Part shown: positions 56,549 through 64,000 of the stretch, in pieces
Numbering within the stretch: the stretch's first letter is position 1
How the letters are laid out: each line of letters begins with the position of its first letter
NCBI GenBank assembly: GCA_913774845.1
Contig: CAJYJO010000003.1
Span: 62,001 to 126,000, forward strand
DNA: 64,000 nt
Direction of reading: 5' to 3'
Source of the DNA: an uncultured Microbacterium sp.
GTDB lineage: Bacteria > Actinomycetota > Actinomycetes > Actinomycetales > Microbacteriaceae
The notes under the pieces: generated by a model
The model's input: the letters and a program-made list of their open reading frames with translations, nothing else
Databases searched by the model: none
Told to the model about the DNA's origin: nothing
Position numbers and translations under genes: made by a program

Positions 56549-57481
56549 ATGCCCCACGACCCCGCGCGCATTCCCCTCGACGGACAGATCCTGCAGGGAC
56601 CCCACTCCCCCGAGCCGGTCGACGTCGCTCCGCCACGCCGGTGGGACGACCGCCTCGGCCAGGTGCTGCCCGCGTCGTCGCGCCTGCTGTCGCTCTACGC
56701 CGACGCCACGTGGGCCGAGGGTCCCGTGTGGTGGCCCGCCGCGAGCTCCCTCGTCTTCAGCGACGTCATCGGCCGGCGCACCCTCGCCTGGCGCGAGGAC
56801 GGCAGCATCGTCACCGTGCGCGACCGCTCCGACTTCGCCAACGGCAACGCGATGGATGCCGAGGGCCGCCTCGTGCAGTGCGAGCACGGCCGCCGCGGCA
56901 TCAGCCGCACCGACGAGAACGGCACCGAGCTGCTCGTCGACAGGTTCGAGGGCGAACCCCTCAACTCCCCCAACGACCTCGTCGTGGCCTCCGACGGGGC
57001 CATCTGGTTCACCGACCCCACCTACGGCATCTCCGACCCGCGCGAGGGCTACCCCGCCGACCCCGCCCTCCCCCACCACAGCGTCTACCGCTGGCGCGAG
57101 GACGAGGGCCTGCGGCGCATGATCGACCTCGACCAGCCCAACGGCCTCGCCTTCAGCCGCGACGAAGGCATCCTTTACGTCGCCGAATCGAACGCGGATG
57201 GGCTCCCCCGCGTCGTCGCGTGCACCTGGGACGGCGAGAACCTCGGCGCCCCCACCTTCTTCACGGGAGTGGATGCCGGCATCCCCGACGGCTTCGCCGT
57301 CGACAGCCGCGGGTGGCTCTGGATCTCGAGCGAAGCCGGCGTCGTCATCGTCGACGAGACCGGGGCGCGCCTCGGCGTCATCCCCACCCCGCACGTGGTG
57401 AGCAACTGCACCTTCGACACCGACGAGAAGCGCCTCTTCATCACCGGCGACAGCGACCTGTGGATGGTGGAGCTCGCGTGA
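56549..57481 (+). CDS. SMP-30/gluconolactonase-family protein
   Basis: The 310-residue beta-propeller has ATWAEGPVWWPAASSLVFSDV with the metal-binding Glu, NGNAMDAEGRLVQCEHG, LNSPNDLVVASDGAIWFTDPTYG (Asn/Asp metal ligands), DLDQPNGLAFSRDEGILYVAES and VDAGIPDGFAVDSRGWLW. The family hydrolyses sugar lactones. I prefer the ATG at 56549; a TTG four codons upstream is possible. Coupled to the next gene by GTGA. Confidence 0.92.
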   Translation: MPHDPARIPLDGQILQGPHSPEPVDVAPPRRWDDRLGQVLPASSRLLSLYADATWAEGPVWWPAASSLVFSDVIGRRTLAWREDGSIVTVRDRSDFANGNAMDAEGRLVQCEHGRRGISRTDENGTELLVDRFEGEPLNSPNDLVVASDGAIWFTDPTYGISDPREGYPADPALPHHSVYRWREDEGLRRMIDLDQPNGLAFSRDEGILYVAESNADGLPRVVACTWDGENLGAPTFFTGVDAGIPDGFAVDSRGWLWISSEAGVVIVDETGARLGVIPTPHVVSNCTFDTDEKRLFITGDSDLWMVELA

Positions 57482-58119
57482 GCGACGTCGAGATGGCGCG
57501 CATCCCCGCGGGACGCGTGCTGCGCGGCGACCAGCGCGGCACCGAGCGCCGCGAGATCGTCGTCGACGCGTTTCAGATCGCCGTGTACCCCATCACGCAG
57601 GAGCAGCTCGCCGAGCTGCTCGGCATCCCGGGAACGCACCCGCGACGCCCGGCGACGCACCTGAGCTGGCTCCGCGCCATCCGCCTGTGCAACGCGCTGA
57701 GTGAATGGGAGGGCCTCGACCCGGTCTACTCCTTCGACGGAGAGGTCGTCGACGGGGATGCCGACGCCGACGGGTTCCGCCTCCCCACCGAGGACGAATG
57801 GGAGTACGCCTGCCGCGCCGGCTCGGTGAACGCCGCCTACGGCCCCGTGCGGGAGGTCGCGTGGACCGCGGCCGACGGCGTCGGTCACCCCTCCGACGTG
57901 GGGGCCCGGATGCCGAACCTGCACGGGCTCTTCGACACGCTCGGCAACGTGTGGGAATGGTGCTTCGACCCTTATGACCCCGAAGGCGAGAGCGACGCGC
58001 GGGTGTTCCGCGGCGGCGGGTGGTCGGACGCGCCGGCCCAGGTGCGCGCGGCGGCGCGACGCGGTGGGCGGCCGCGGGACGCGTTCGACGATGTCGGGGT
58101 GCGCGTGGCGCGGGGGTGA
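57478..58119 (+). CDS. Small FGE/SUMF1-family protein
   Basis: The 213-residue protein shows the formylglycine-generating-enzyme fold: ARIPAGRVLRGDQRG, QIAVYPITQEQLAELLG, FRLPTEDEWEYACRAGS, NLHGLFDTLGNVWEWCFDP, RVFRGGGWSDAP and VGVRVARG. It is shorter than true FGE. The two active-site copper-binding cysteines of FGE are not evident, so it is probably not a sulfatase activator. GTG start inside the SMP-30 stop. Confidence 0.82.
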   Translation: MSDVEMARIPAGRVLRGDQRGTERREIVVDAFQIAVYPITQEQLAELLGIPGTHPRRPATHLSWLRAIRLCNALSEWEGLDPVYSFDGEVVDGDADADGFRLPTEDEWEYACRAGSVNAAYGPVREVAWTAADGVGHPSDVGARMPNLHGLFDTLGNVWEWCFDPYDPEGESDARVFRGGGWSDAPAQVRAAARRGGRPRDAFDDVGVRVARG

Positions 58120-58142
58120 GGCACGGGGGTTGTTGCGGTGGC

Positions 58143-58374
58143 TTCGACAGGCTCAGCCACCTGGGTTGGGGGCTCAGCCGCCTTGGGTGGGGGCTCGGCC
58201 ACCGGGGGTGGGGGCTCAGCCGCCTTGGGGTGGGGGCTCAGCCGCCTTGGGGCGGGGGCTCGAGGGCTGTGGGGCCGGTGGCGTCGACAGGCTCAGCCAC
58301 CTCGGTTGGGGGCTCCGCCAGCTCGGTTGGAGGCTCCGCCGCCTTGGGTGGGGGCTCGGCCACCGGGGGCGGGG
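58143..58374. repeat. G-rich tandem repeat array with two (T/G)TCGACAGGCTCAG copies
   Basis: After TTCGACAGGCTCAG at 58143-58156, a unit of about 20-23 bp (GGGGGCTC, AGCCGCCTTGGGT and similar) repeats about eight to ten times with variation. A second copy, GTCGACAGGCTCAG, lies at 58283-58296. The array fills the gap between the convergent FGE-like and marR genes and encodes nothing convincing. Confidence 0.8.
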
Positions 58375-58854
58375 TCAGTCGGTGGTGGTGATCGACTCGG
58401 TGAGCTGGTCGAGGAAGTCGACGATCGTCTCGAGCTGCGCGTCGTCGAAACCGGCGGCGACCTGACGCATCGCGGCGAGGTGCACGCCGAAATGCCGGAA
58501 GAACTCACGACGCGACTTGTCGGTCAGCACCACGACGCGCGCACGCCCGTCGGAAGGGTGCGGGCGGCGCTCGAGATGACCGGACTTCTCGAGCCGATCG
58601 ATGAGCTTCGTGGTCGACGCGGTCGAGATGCGCAGATGCGTCGCGACATCGTGCGGACTGACCATCTGCCCGCGGTGCTCGCGGATGGTCAACATGCGCA
58701 GCGTCGCGAGGTCGCTGGCGTTCATGTCCATGTCGCCCTTCATGCCGCTGTTCATGCGGTCGAGGGCGTCGCCGAGGGTCTGAACCGACCGCAGAGTGTC
58801 GGTCACGGCCGTTCTTTTATCAGAGGTCGACACCACTTCTGCCACAGTGGACAC
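58375..58854 (-). CDS. MarR-family regulator, CrtR-like
   Basis: The 159-residue winged-helix protein has MNASDLATLRML, VSPHDVATHLRISTASTTKLIDRLEKSGHLERRPHPSDGRARVVVLT (recognition helix and wing). It diverges from idi-crtE, the same arrangement as CrtR in Corynebacterium, which represses carotenoid genes and is released by geranylgeranyl diphosphate. Role inferred from position. The GTG at 58854 would overlap the idi -35 box; GTG codons at 58845 or 58833/58830 are plausible alternative starts. Confidence 0.82.
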   Translation of the reverse strand: MSTVAEVVSTSDKRTAVTDTLRSVQTLGDALDRMNSGMKGDMDMNASDLATLRMLTIREHRGQMVSPHDVATHLRISTASTTKLIDRLEKSGHLERRPHPSDGRARVVVLTDKSRREFFRHFGVHLAAMRQVAAGFDDAQLETIVDFLDQLTESITTTD

Positions 58855-58876
58855 CCCCTTTCCGCGTCGGTATAGT
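58848..58876 (+). promoter_or_regulatory. Strong sigma-A-type promoter of the carotenoid operon
   Basis: TGGACA (58848-58853) and TATAGT (58871-58876) with an exact 17-nt spacer. Transcription would start near 58883, giving a leader of about 35 nt before idi. Confidence 0.85.
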
Positions 58877-58888
58877 CGGGCTCACATC

Positions 58889-58903
58889 GCTAGCTAAACT
58901 AGC
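58889..58903 (+). promoter_or_regulatory. Candidate CrtR operator (inverted repeat) in the idi leader
   Basis: GCTAG-CTAAA-CTAGC is a perfect 5-bp inverted repeat just after the expected start site, typical of MarR operators. It lies between the promoter and the AGGAGG ribosome site (58908-58913). Binding is inferred. Confidence 0.65.
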
Positions 58904-58917
58904 AAACAGGAGGCACG

Positions 58918-59469
58918 ATGAGCGAGACCGAGTATGTCGTCCTCCTGGACGATTTCGGGAACGAGGTCGGCACGGCGCTCAAGGCCGACGTCCACGGTAC
59001 CGACACCCAGCTGCATCTCGCCTTCTCGTGTCACGTGATGAACAGCGCGGGCCAGGTTCTCGTCACCCGCCGCGCCCTGCACAAGAAGACCTGGCCCGGC
59101 GTCTGGACCAACTCGTTCTGCGGCCACCCCGGCCCCGCCGAGCCCGTGCTCTCCGCCGTGCACCGCCGCGCCGAGTTCGAGGTGGGGCTGACCGTCCGCG
59201 ACCTCGAGCTCGCCCTCCCGCTCTTCCGCTACCGCGCCGTCGACGCCTCCGGCATCGTCGAGCACGAGATCTGCCCCGTCTACGTCGCCCGCACCGACGA
59301 CGAGCCGCAGCCCAACCCCGACGAGGTCGCCGAGTACCGCTGGGTCGACCCCCTCGACTTGGCCGCGTCGCTCGAGGCCACCCCCTGGGCGTTCAGCCCC
59401 TGGCTCGTGCTCCAGGCCCAGCAGCTCCACCTCTTCGAGACCCCGCCCGTCGTGAGGAGAGCCTCGTGA
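58918..59469 (+). CDS. idi: Isopentenyl-diphosphate isomerase, type I
   Basis: The 183-residue Nudix-fold enzyme interconverts IPP and DMAPP. Visible are QLHLAFSCHVMNSAGQVLVTRRALHKKTWPGVWTNSFCGHP with the catalytic Cys near residue 67, and IVEHEICPVYVAR with the catalytic Glu. Strong AGGAGG ribosome site. First gene of the carotenoid operon; coupled to crtE by GTGA. Confidence 0.95.
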   Translation: MSETEYVVLLDDFGNEVGTALKADVHGTDTQLHLAFSCHVMNSAGQVLVTRRALHKKTWPGVWTNSFCGHPGPAEPVLSAVHRRAEFEVGLTVRDLELALPLFRYRAVDASGIVEHEICPVYVARTDDEPQPNPDEVAEYRWVDPLDLAASLEATPWAFSPWLVLQAQQLHLFETPPVVRRAS

Positions 59470-60533
59470 TCATCCTGCCCGCCGCCCCCACCGCCCGCGA
59501 AGAGATCGAAGACGCGATCGAGACGGCCCTCGAACGCCTCGAGCACCGCATGATCCCCCAGGGCGAGGGCGCCCGGGCCCTGGCATCCGCGATCCGCCGC
59601 GCCACCACCGGCGGCAAGCGCTTCCGCCCGCTGCTCGTCGCCGCCGCGTACGACACCCTCGACGGCGACGCCGTGCCCCTGTCGGGCCTGTACCAGGTGG
59701 CCGCGGCCTTCGAGCTGCTGCACACCGCGTTCGTCGTGCACGACGACGTGATCGACCACGACCTCGAGCGCCGTGGCATCCCCAACATCAGCGGCGAGTT
59801 CCGCCAGCGCGGGATCGACAAGGGCGCCGACGACCAGGGCGCCGCTCTGCTCGGCGACGCCGCGGGCATCCTCGCCGGCGATCTGCTGCTGCACGAGGCC
59901 GGACGCCTCGTCGCCCTCGCCGACATCCCCGCGAAGATGCGCGCCACGCTCATGACCCTCGTCGAAGACGCCGTGCTCGTCTCGGCCGCGGGCGAGCTCG
60001 CCGACGTCGAGAACGCCGTCTCGGCCGGCGACATCGACCCCATGACGGTGCTCAAGGCCACGCGCGACAAGACCGCCGTCTACTCGTTCTCGGCGCCGCT
60101 GCAGGCCGGAGCCGTCATGGCCGACGCCGACGACGCCGCGCAGCACGCGCTCGAGCGCTTCGGCGAACGCCTCGGCCTCGCCTACCAGCTCATCGACGAC
60201 CTCATCGGCGCCTTCGGCTCCACCGCCGTCTCGGGCAAAGACGAGGGCTGCGACCTCCGCGAGGCCAAGAAGACGCACCTCATCTCGCTCGCCCGCGAGA
60301 CCGAGAACTGGCCCGAGGTCAGCGAAGCGCTCGCGCAGGCGCACACCGGCCCCGTGGCCATCCGTGCCGCGCAGGCAGCGCTCTCGGCATCCGGAGCCCG
60401 TCTCGCCCTCGAACGCCTCGTCTACGACACGCTCGATGAGGCGACCCTCATCGTCACCGGATCGACCCTGCCCTCGTCGTGCCAGATGATGCTGCTCGAC
60501 CTCGTCGACTCCGTCACGGAGCGCGTTCCGTGA
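59466..60533 (+). CDS. crtE: Geranylgeranyl diphosphate synthase
   Basis: The 355-residue prenyltransferase has TTGGKRFRPLLV, the first aspartate-rich motif HDDVIDHD (about 92-98), GDLLLHEAGRL and the second region YQLIDDLIGAFGS, the DDxxG form common in actinobacterial enzymes. GTG start inside the idi stop; overlaps crtB by GTGA. Confidence 0.94.
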   Translation: MIILPAAPTAREEIEDAIETALERLEHRMIPQGEGARALASAIRRATTGGKRFRPLLVAAAYDTLDGDAVPLSGLYQVAAAFELLHTAFVVHDDVIDHDLERRGIPNISGEFRQRGIDKGADDQGAALLGDAAGILAGDLLLHEAGRLVALADIPAKMRATLMTLVEDAVLVSAAGELADVENAVSAGDIDPMTVLKATRDKTAVYSFSAPLQAGAVMADADDAAQHALERFGERLGLAYQLIDDLIGAFGSTAVSGKDEGCDLREAKKTHLISLARETENWPEVSEALAQAHTGPVAIRAAQAALSASGARLALERLVYDTLDEATLIVTGSTLPSSCQMMLLDLVDSVTERVP

Positions 60534-61399
60534 GCACGGCTCCCACGGGCCTCGAACTCTATTCGCAGACGGCCGACGACGCCGCGGCCGCCGTCATCAA
60601 CCGCTACTCCACCTCGTTCGGCATCGCCGCGCGCCTGCTCGGTCCGCGTCCCCGCCCGCACGTGCGCAACATCTACGCCCTCGTGCGCGTCGCCGACGAG
60701 ATCGTCGACGGGCCCGCCCACGACGCAGGGCTCACCCCCGAGCGGGAACGCGAGGTGCTCGACGGTCTCGAGGCCGAGGTCCGGGATGCCATCGCCACCG
60801 GCTTCAGCGCCAACCTCGTCGTGCATGCCTTCGCACGGACGGCGCGCGAGTGCGGCATCACCGACGAGCTGATCGCCCCGTTCTTCGCGTCGATGCGCAC
60901 CGACATCGACACCGCCGCCCACGACGACCTGTCGCACGACGCGTATGTCTACGGCTCGGCCGAGGTCGTCGGGCTCATGTGCCTCCAGGTGTTCCTCAAC
61001 GCCGGGATGTCGGCCCCCGCCCGCCCGGCCGCCGACCTCGTCGACGGTGCCCGCCGCCTGGGCGCGGCCTTCCAGGACGTGAACTTCCTGCGCGACCTCG
61101 ACGACGACGCCGACCGCCTCGGCCGCGACTACCTCGACGGCGCCGCCGACGACGACCGCCGCGTCGCCGTGCTCGACCGGATCGACGCCGACCTCGCCGC
61201 CGCGGCATCCGTCATCCCCCACCTGCCGCCCGACTGTCGCGCCGCCGTGACCACCGCGCACGACCTGTTCGCCGAACTGTCGCGCCGCCTGCGCCTCTCG
61301 CCCGCGGGAGCGCCCCGCGTGCGCGTCCCCGACGGCGTCAAAGCCACCCTCGCCGCCCGTGCCCTCCTCGGGCGTCCACCGAAAGGTCCCCGCTCATGA
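60530..61399 (+). CDS. crtB: Phytoene synthase
   Basis: The 289-residue enzyme condenses two GGPP to phytoene. It has RYSTSFGIAARLLGPRPRPHVRNIYALVRVADEIVD with the first acidic motif, YVYGSAEVVGLMCLQVF and LGAAFQDVNFLRDLDDDADRLGRDYL with the second. GTG start at 60530; overlaps crtI by ATGA. Confidence 0.95.
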   Translation: MSTAPTGLELYSQTADDAAAAVINRYSTSFGIAARLLGPRPRPHVRNIYALVRVADEIVDGPAHDAGLTPEREREVLDGLEAEVRDAIATGFSANLVVHAFARTARECGITDELIAPFFASMRTDIDTAAHDDLSHDAYVYGSAEVVGLMCLQVFLNAGMSAPARPAADLVDGARRLGAAFQDVNFLRDLDDDADRLGRDYLDGAADDDRRVAVLDRIDADLAAAASVIPHLPPDCRAAVTTAHDLFAELSRRLRLSPAGAPRVRVPDGVKATLAARALLGRPPKGPRS

Positions 61400-62952
61400 G
61401 CGCCCAGCGCATCGTCGTCGTCGGAGGCGGAATCGCCGGTCTCGGCACCGCCGCCCTGTTGGCCGACCGCGGCCACGACGTCCAGCTCTTCGAAGCGCGC
61501 GACGCCCTCGGCGGACGCGCCGGGTCGTGGGAGGCCGACGGCTTCCGCTTCGACACCGGCCCCAGCTGGTACCTCATGCCGGAGGTGTTCGACCACTTCT
61601 TCCGCCTGCTCGGCACCAGCGCCGACGAGCAGCTCGACCTCGTGCGCCTCGACCCGGCCTACCGCGTCTTCGGCCCTCCCGGGAAGGGCGAGCCGATCGA
61701 CATCGTCTCGGGCCGCGAAGCTGCCCGCGCGCTGTGGGAGAAGCACGAGCCCGGCTCGGGTGACAAGCTGCTCGCCTACCTGGACTCCGCGAAAGACGCC
61801 TACGAGCTGTCGACGTCGAAGTTCCTCTACGACCCGTACTCGTCGACCAAGGGACTGCGCGACCCCTCGCTGGTCAAGCGCCTGCCCACGCTCATCCCGC
61901 TCCTCACCCGCTCGCTGTGGAAGCGCATCACCAGCGACTTCCACAACCCGCGGCTGCAGCAGATCCTCGCCTACCCGGCGGTGTTCCTCGGCGGCTCCCC
62001 CTTCGAGGTGCCGAGCCTCTACCACCTCATGAGCCACCTCGACCTGGGCGACGGCGTGCTCTACCCCCGCGGCGGCATGACCGAGATCATCAAGGCCATC
62101 GAGCGGCTCGCGCGCGAGCGCGGCGTGCAGATCGAGACCTCCTCGCCCGTCGAGGCGATCATCACCGAAGCGGGCACCGCGCGCGGAGTGCGTCTCGCCG
62201 ACGGCCGGGTCATCGCGGCGGATGCCGTGGTCTCGGGCGCCGACCTGCACCACACCGAGAACCACCTGCTCGAAGAGAAGGACCGTCAGTATCCCGAGAA
62301 GTGGTGGGACGACAAGGTGCCGAGCCCCGGCGCCCTCCTGCTGCTCCTCGGTGTCAAGGGCGAGCTCCCCCAGCTCACCCACCACACGCTGCTGTTCACC
62401 GACGACTGGCACACCAACTTCGACAACATCTTCGGCGAGAACAAGCGCATCCCCGACCCGGCGTCGATCTACATCTGCCGCCCCAGCGCCACCGACGACT
62501 CCGTCGCGCCCGAGGGTCACGAGAACCTGTTCGTGCTCGTCCCCGTGCCCGCCGACCCCGACAGCGGTCGCGGCGGTGTCTCGGGCGCCGGCGACGACCG
62601 CATCGAGAAAGCCGCGGACCGCGTCATCGCGCAGATCGGCGAGTGGACCGGCATCCCGGACTTCGCCGAGCGCATCGTCGTGCGCCGCACGATCGCACCG
62701 GAGGACTTCGCGGAAGACCTCCACGCCTGGCACGGCAACTCCCTGGGACTCGCGCACACGCTCAACCAGAGCGCGATCTTCCGCCCCAAGAACCGCTCGC
62801 GCAAGGTCGACAACCTGTACTACGCGGGAACGTCGGTGCTGCCCGGAATCGGCCTGCCCATGTGCCTCATCTCGGCCGAGCTCGTCGTCAAGCGCATGAC
62901 CGGCGACAAGACCCCCGGCCCCCTGGCGGAACCCGCGCGCGCGGCGGTCTGA
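61396..62952 (+). CDS. crtI: Phytoene desaturase (lycopene-forming)
   Basis: The 518-residue FAD enzyme begins with the dinucleotide motif VVVGGGIAGLGTAALLADRGHDVQLFEARDALGGRAG. FDTGPSWYLMPEVFDHFF and the C-terminal NLYYAGTSVLPGIGLPMCLISAELV are family signatures. It desaturates phytoene to lycopene, the substrate of the elongase/cyclases downstream. Confidence 0.96.
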   Translation: MSAQRIVVVGGGIAGLGTAALLADRGHDVQLFEARDALGGRAGSWEADGFRFDTGPSWYLMPEVFDHFFRLLGTSADEQLDLVRLDPAYRVFGPPGKGEPIDIVSGREAARALWEKHEPGSGDKLLAYLDSAKDAYELSTSKFLYDPYSSTKGLRDPSLVKRLPTLIPLLTRSLWKRITSDFHNPRLQQILAYPAVFLGGSPFEVPSLYHLMSHLDLGDGVLYPRGGMTEIIKAIERLARERGVQIETSSPVEAIITEAGTARGVRLADGRVIAADAVVSGADLHHTENHLLEEKDRQYPEKWWDDKVPSPGALLLLLGVKGELPQLTHHTLLFTDDWHTNFDNIFGENKRIPDPASIYICRPSATDDSVAPEGHENLFVLVPVPADPDSGRGGVSGAGDDRIEKAADRVIAQIGEWTGIPDFAERIVVRRTIAPEDFAEDLHAWHGNSLGLAHTLNQSAIFRPKNRSRKVDNLYYAGTSVLPGIGLPMCLISAELVVKRMTGDKTPGPLAEPARAAV

Positions 62953-62953
62953 C

Positions 62954-63331
62954 ATGCCGGGGATCTACCTCGGCGCGATCCTGTTCTCGTTGACCGGCAT
63001 GATGCTGATCGACTGGAAGTACTCGCTCGCGCTGCGGGTCGCTCCGGTGCGCACCATCGTCGCGGTGCTCGTGGGCACGGCGTTCTTCCTCGCGTGGGAT
63101 CTCGTCGGCATCGTCACGGGCGTGTTCGTGAAGGGCGAGAGCCCGCTGTTCGTCGGCGTGGTGCTCGCCCCGCACCTGCCCCTCGAAGAGGTCTTCTTCC
63201 TGCTGTTCCTGAGCTACCTCGCGGTGGTCATGTTCGCCGTGTTCGAGCGGCGGGCGGCGGCGCGGGGGCGTCGGGGGTCACGGGGTGTCGAGGCCGGGGC
63301 GTCGGATGCCGAGGGGCGGCGGCGCTCATGA
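62954..63331 (+). CDS. crtYe: C50 carotenoid cyclase subunit CrtYe
   Basis: The 125-residue membrane protein has three helices with MLIDWKYSLAL and FLAWDLVGIVTG, and LPLEEVFFLLFLSYLA, the conserved PxE(E) element of heterodimeric lycopene cyclases (CrtYc/Ye, LbtA). With CrtYf it cyclises flavuxanthin-type C50 chains. Basic Arg-rich C-terminal tail. Overlaps crtYf by ATGA. Confidence 0.9.
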   Translation: MPGIYLGAILFSLTGMMLIDWKYSLALRVAPVRTIVAVLVGTAFFLAWDLVGIVTGVFVKGESPLFVGVVLAPHLPLEEVFFLLFLSYLAVVMFAVFERRAAARGRRGSRGVEAGASDAEGRRRS

Positions 63332-63645
63332 CCTACCCGCTGATCGTGCTGCCGTTCGTCGTCGTGACGGTGCTCGTGACCCTCGCGACGCTGGGGCGTC
63401 CGCGATTCCGGGAGCGCATGGCATCCTCGGGACTCACCGCCCTCGTGCTCGTGGGCCTCACTCTCGTGTTCGACAACCTCATGATCGCCGTCGACCTGTT
63501 CTCGTATCCTCAGGAGCATCTCAGCGGCCTGAAGCTGGGGCTCGCCCCGATCGAGGATTTCGCCTATCCCCTGTGCGCGGCATTCCTCGTGCCGGCCGTG
63601 TACACGTTGCTCTCCGCTCCCCCGTCCCCGAAGGATGCCGCATGA
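63328..63645 (+). CDS. crtYf: C50 carotenoid cyclase subunit CrtYf
   Basis: The 105-residue protein has three helices and VGLTLVFDNLMIAVDLFSYP plus APIEDFAYPLCAAFLVPAVY, matching CrtYd/Yf (LbtB) subunits; PIEDF is the conserved acidic motif. Overlaps crtEb by ATGA. Confidence 0.9.
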   Translation: MTYPLIVLPFVVVTVLVTLATLGRPRFRERMASSGLTALVLVGLTLVFDNLMIAVDLFSYPQEHLSGLKLGLAPIEDFAYPLCAAFLVPAVYTLLSAPPSPKDAA

Positions 63646-64000
63646 CCCTCCCCGCCCTCACGCCCGGGCGCATCGTCCGGGAGCTGTTCGTCTCGTCGCG
63701 TCCGGTGAGCTGGATCAACACGGCGTTCCCCTTCGCCGCCGCATACCTGCTGACCACGCGGCAGGTCGATGCGCCGCTCATCGTCGGCATCCTGTTCTTC
63801 CTCGTGCCGTACAACCTCGCGATGTACGGGGTCAACGACGTCTTCGACTACGAGTCCGACCTGCGCAACCCCCGCAAGGGCGGCACGCACGGCGCCGTGC
63901 TCGACAAGCGCATGCACCCCATCACGCTGTGGGCGTCGGCGCTGACGTGCCTGCCGTTCGTGGTGTACCTCGTCATCATCGGCTCGCCGCTGTCGTGGCT
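63642..64000 (+). CDS. crtEb: Lycopene elongase CrtEb (cut by window end)
   Basis: The first 119 residues of a UbiA-family prenyltransferase: RELFVSSRPVSWINTAFPFAAAYLL and NLAMYGVNDVFDYESDLRNPRKGG, the N-x3-D diphosphate/Mg motif. CrtEb adds two dimethylallyl units to lycopene, giving C50 flavuxanthin; with CrtYe/Yf the product would be decaprenoxanthin or sarcinaxanthin. The remainder lies outside the window. Confidence 0.93.
   Translation, partial: MTLPALTPGRIVRELFVSSRPVSWINTAFPFAAAYLLTTRQVDAPLIVGILFFLVPYNLAMYGVNDVFDYESDLRNPRKGGTHGAVLDKRMHPITLWASALTCLPFVVYLVIIGSPLSW

Noticed and set aside
58143-58374. Possible CRISPR array in the tandem repeats
   Set aside because: Units are about 20 bp, directly adjoining and degenerate, with no spacers and no cas genes.
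61129-62955. 608-codon minus-strand ORF opposite crtI
   Set aside because: Antisense shadow typical of high-GC DNA; no ribosome site or domain, and crtI is unambiguous.

Overview
The window is high-GC actinobacterial DNA and looks like Microbacteriaceae, most likely Microbacterium. The grounds are a C50-carotenoid operon (idi-crtE-crtB-crtI-crtYe-crtYf-crtEb) beside a MarR-type CrtR-like regulator, a GlgE-pathway-type maltokinase, DUF3039 and DUF2510 proteins, sortase-type surface proteins, several apparently leaderless promoters, and the dispersed repeats TTCGACAGGCTCAG and GGATGCC. I see no insertion sequence, integrase, CRISPR array or replication origin.

Layout. 0-7 kb: a secreted 2157-residue RHS/YD-repeat polymorphic toxin, translationally coupled to an upstream Ca-binding-repeat surface protein with an LAxTG-like anchor, and followed at the window edge by the first 18 codons of a candidate immunity gene. 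7-23.5 kb: housekeeping and conserved genes. These are a CDF metal exporter, rdgB-rph-murI, pncB, DUF3039, an ABC exporter whose ATPase has an extraordinary disordered tail of about 480 residues, an EcsC-like protein, maltokinase, an HtrA protease, a KAT/YbdL-type aminotransferase facing an omega-amidase-type nitrilase, a DUF6328 protein and the initiator tRNA-Met.

23.6-33.7 kb is accessory DNA lying between two near-identical terminators. It begins with WXG100/ESX-like genes, a DUF1023 hydrolase with a WXG-like head, and a decaying tandem array of paralogous lipoproteins and WXG100 genes. It then holds a compact, apparently undescribed RiPP (modified peptide) locus: an MFS exporter diverging from a 40-codon Cys-free precursor peptide, an intergenic hairpin, a stand-alone YcaO enzyme and an HExxH-motif peptide-modification protein. 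This is the most interesting item in the window.

34-55 kb: a DUF2510 protein with an HExxH motif, then an exopolysaccharide locus. That locus contains GDP-mannose dehydratase and GDP-fucose synthase, a fucosyltransferase-like protein, Wzx flippase, Wzy-like polymerase, seven other glycosyltransferases, a hexapeptide acyltransferase, a CPBP protease, a low-molecular-weight tyrosine phosphatase, a Wzz-BY-kinase fusion with a tyrosine-rich tail, and a DUF4012 protein. Together they would make GDP-fucose, assemble and flip a fucosylated repeat unit, polymerise it, and control chain length by a kinase/phosphatase pair.

55-58 kb: an LPATG surface protein, a cupin, an SMP-30-type lactonase coupled to a small FGE-sulfatase-like protein, and a G-rich intergenic repeat array. 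58.4-64 kb: the carotenoid operon, with a near-consensus promoter and a palindromic candidate operator in front of idi; crtEb runs off the window end.
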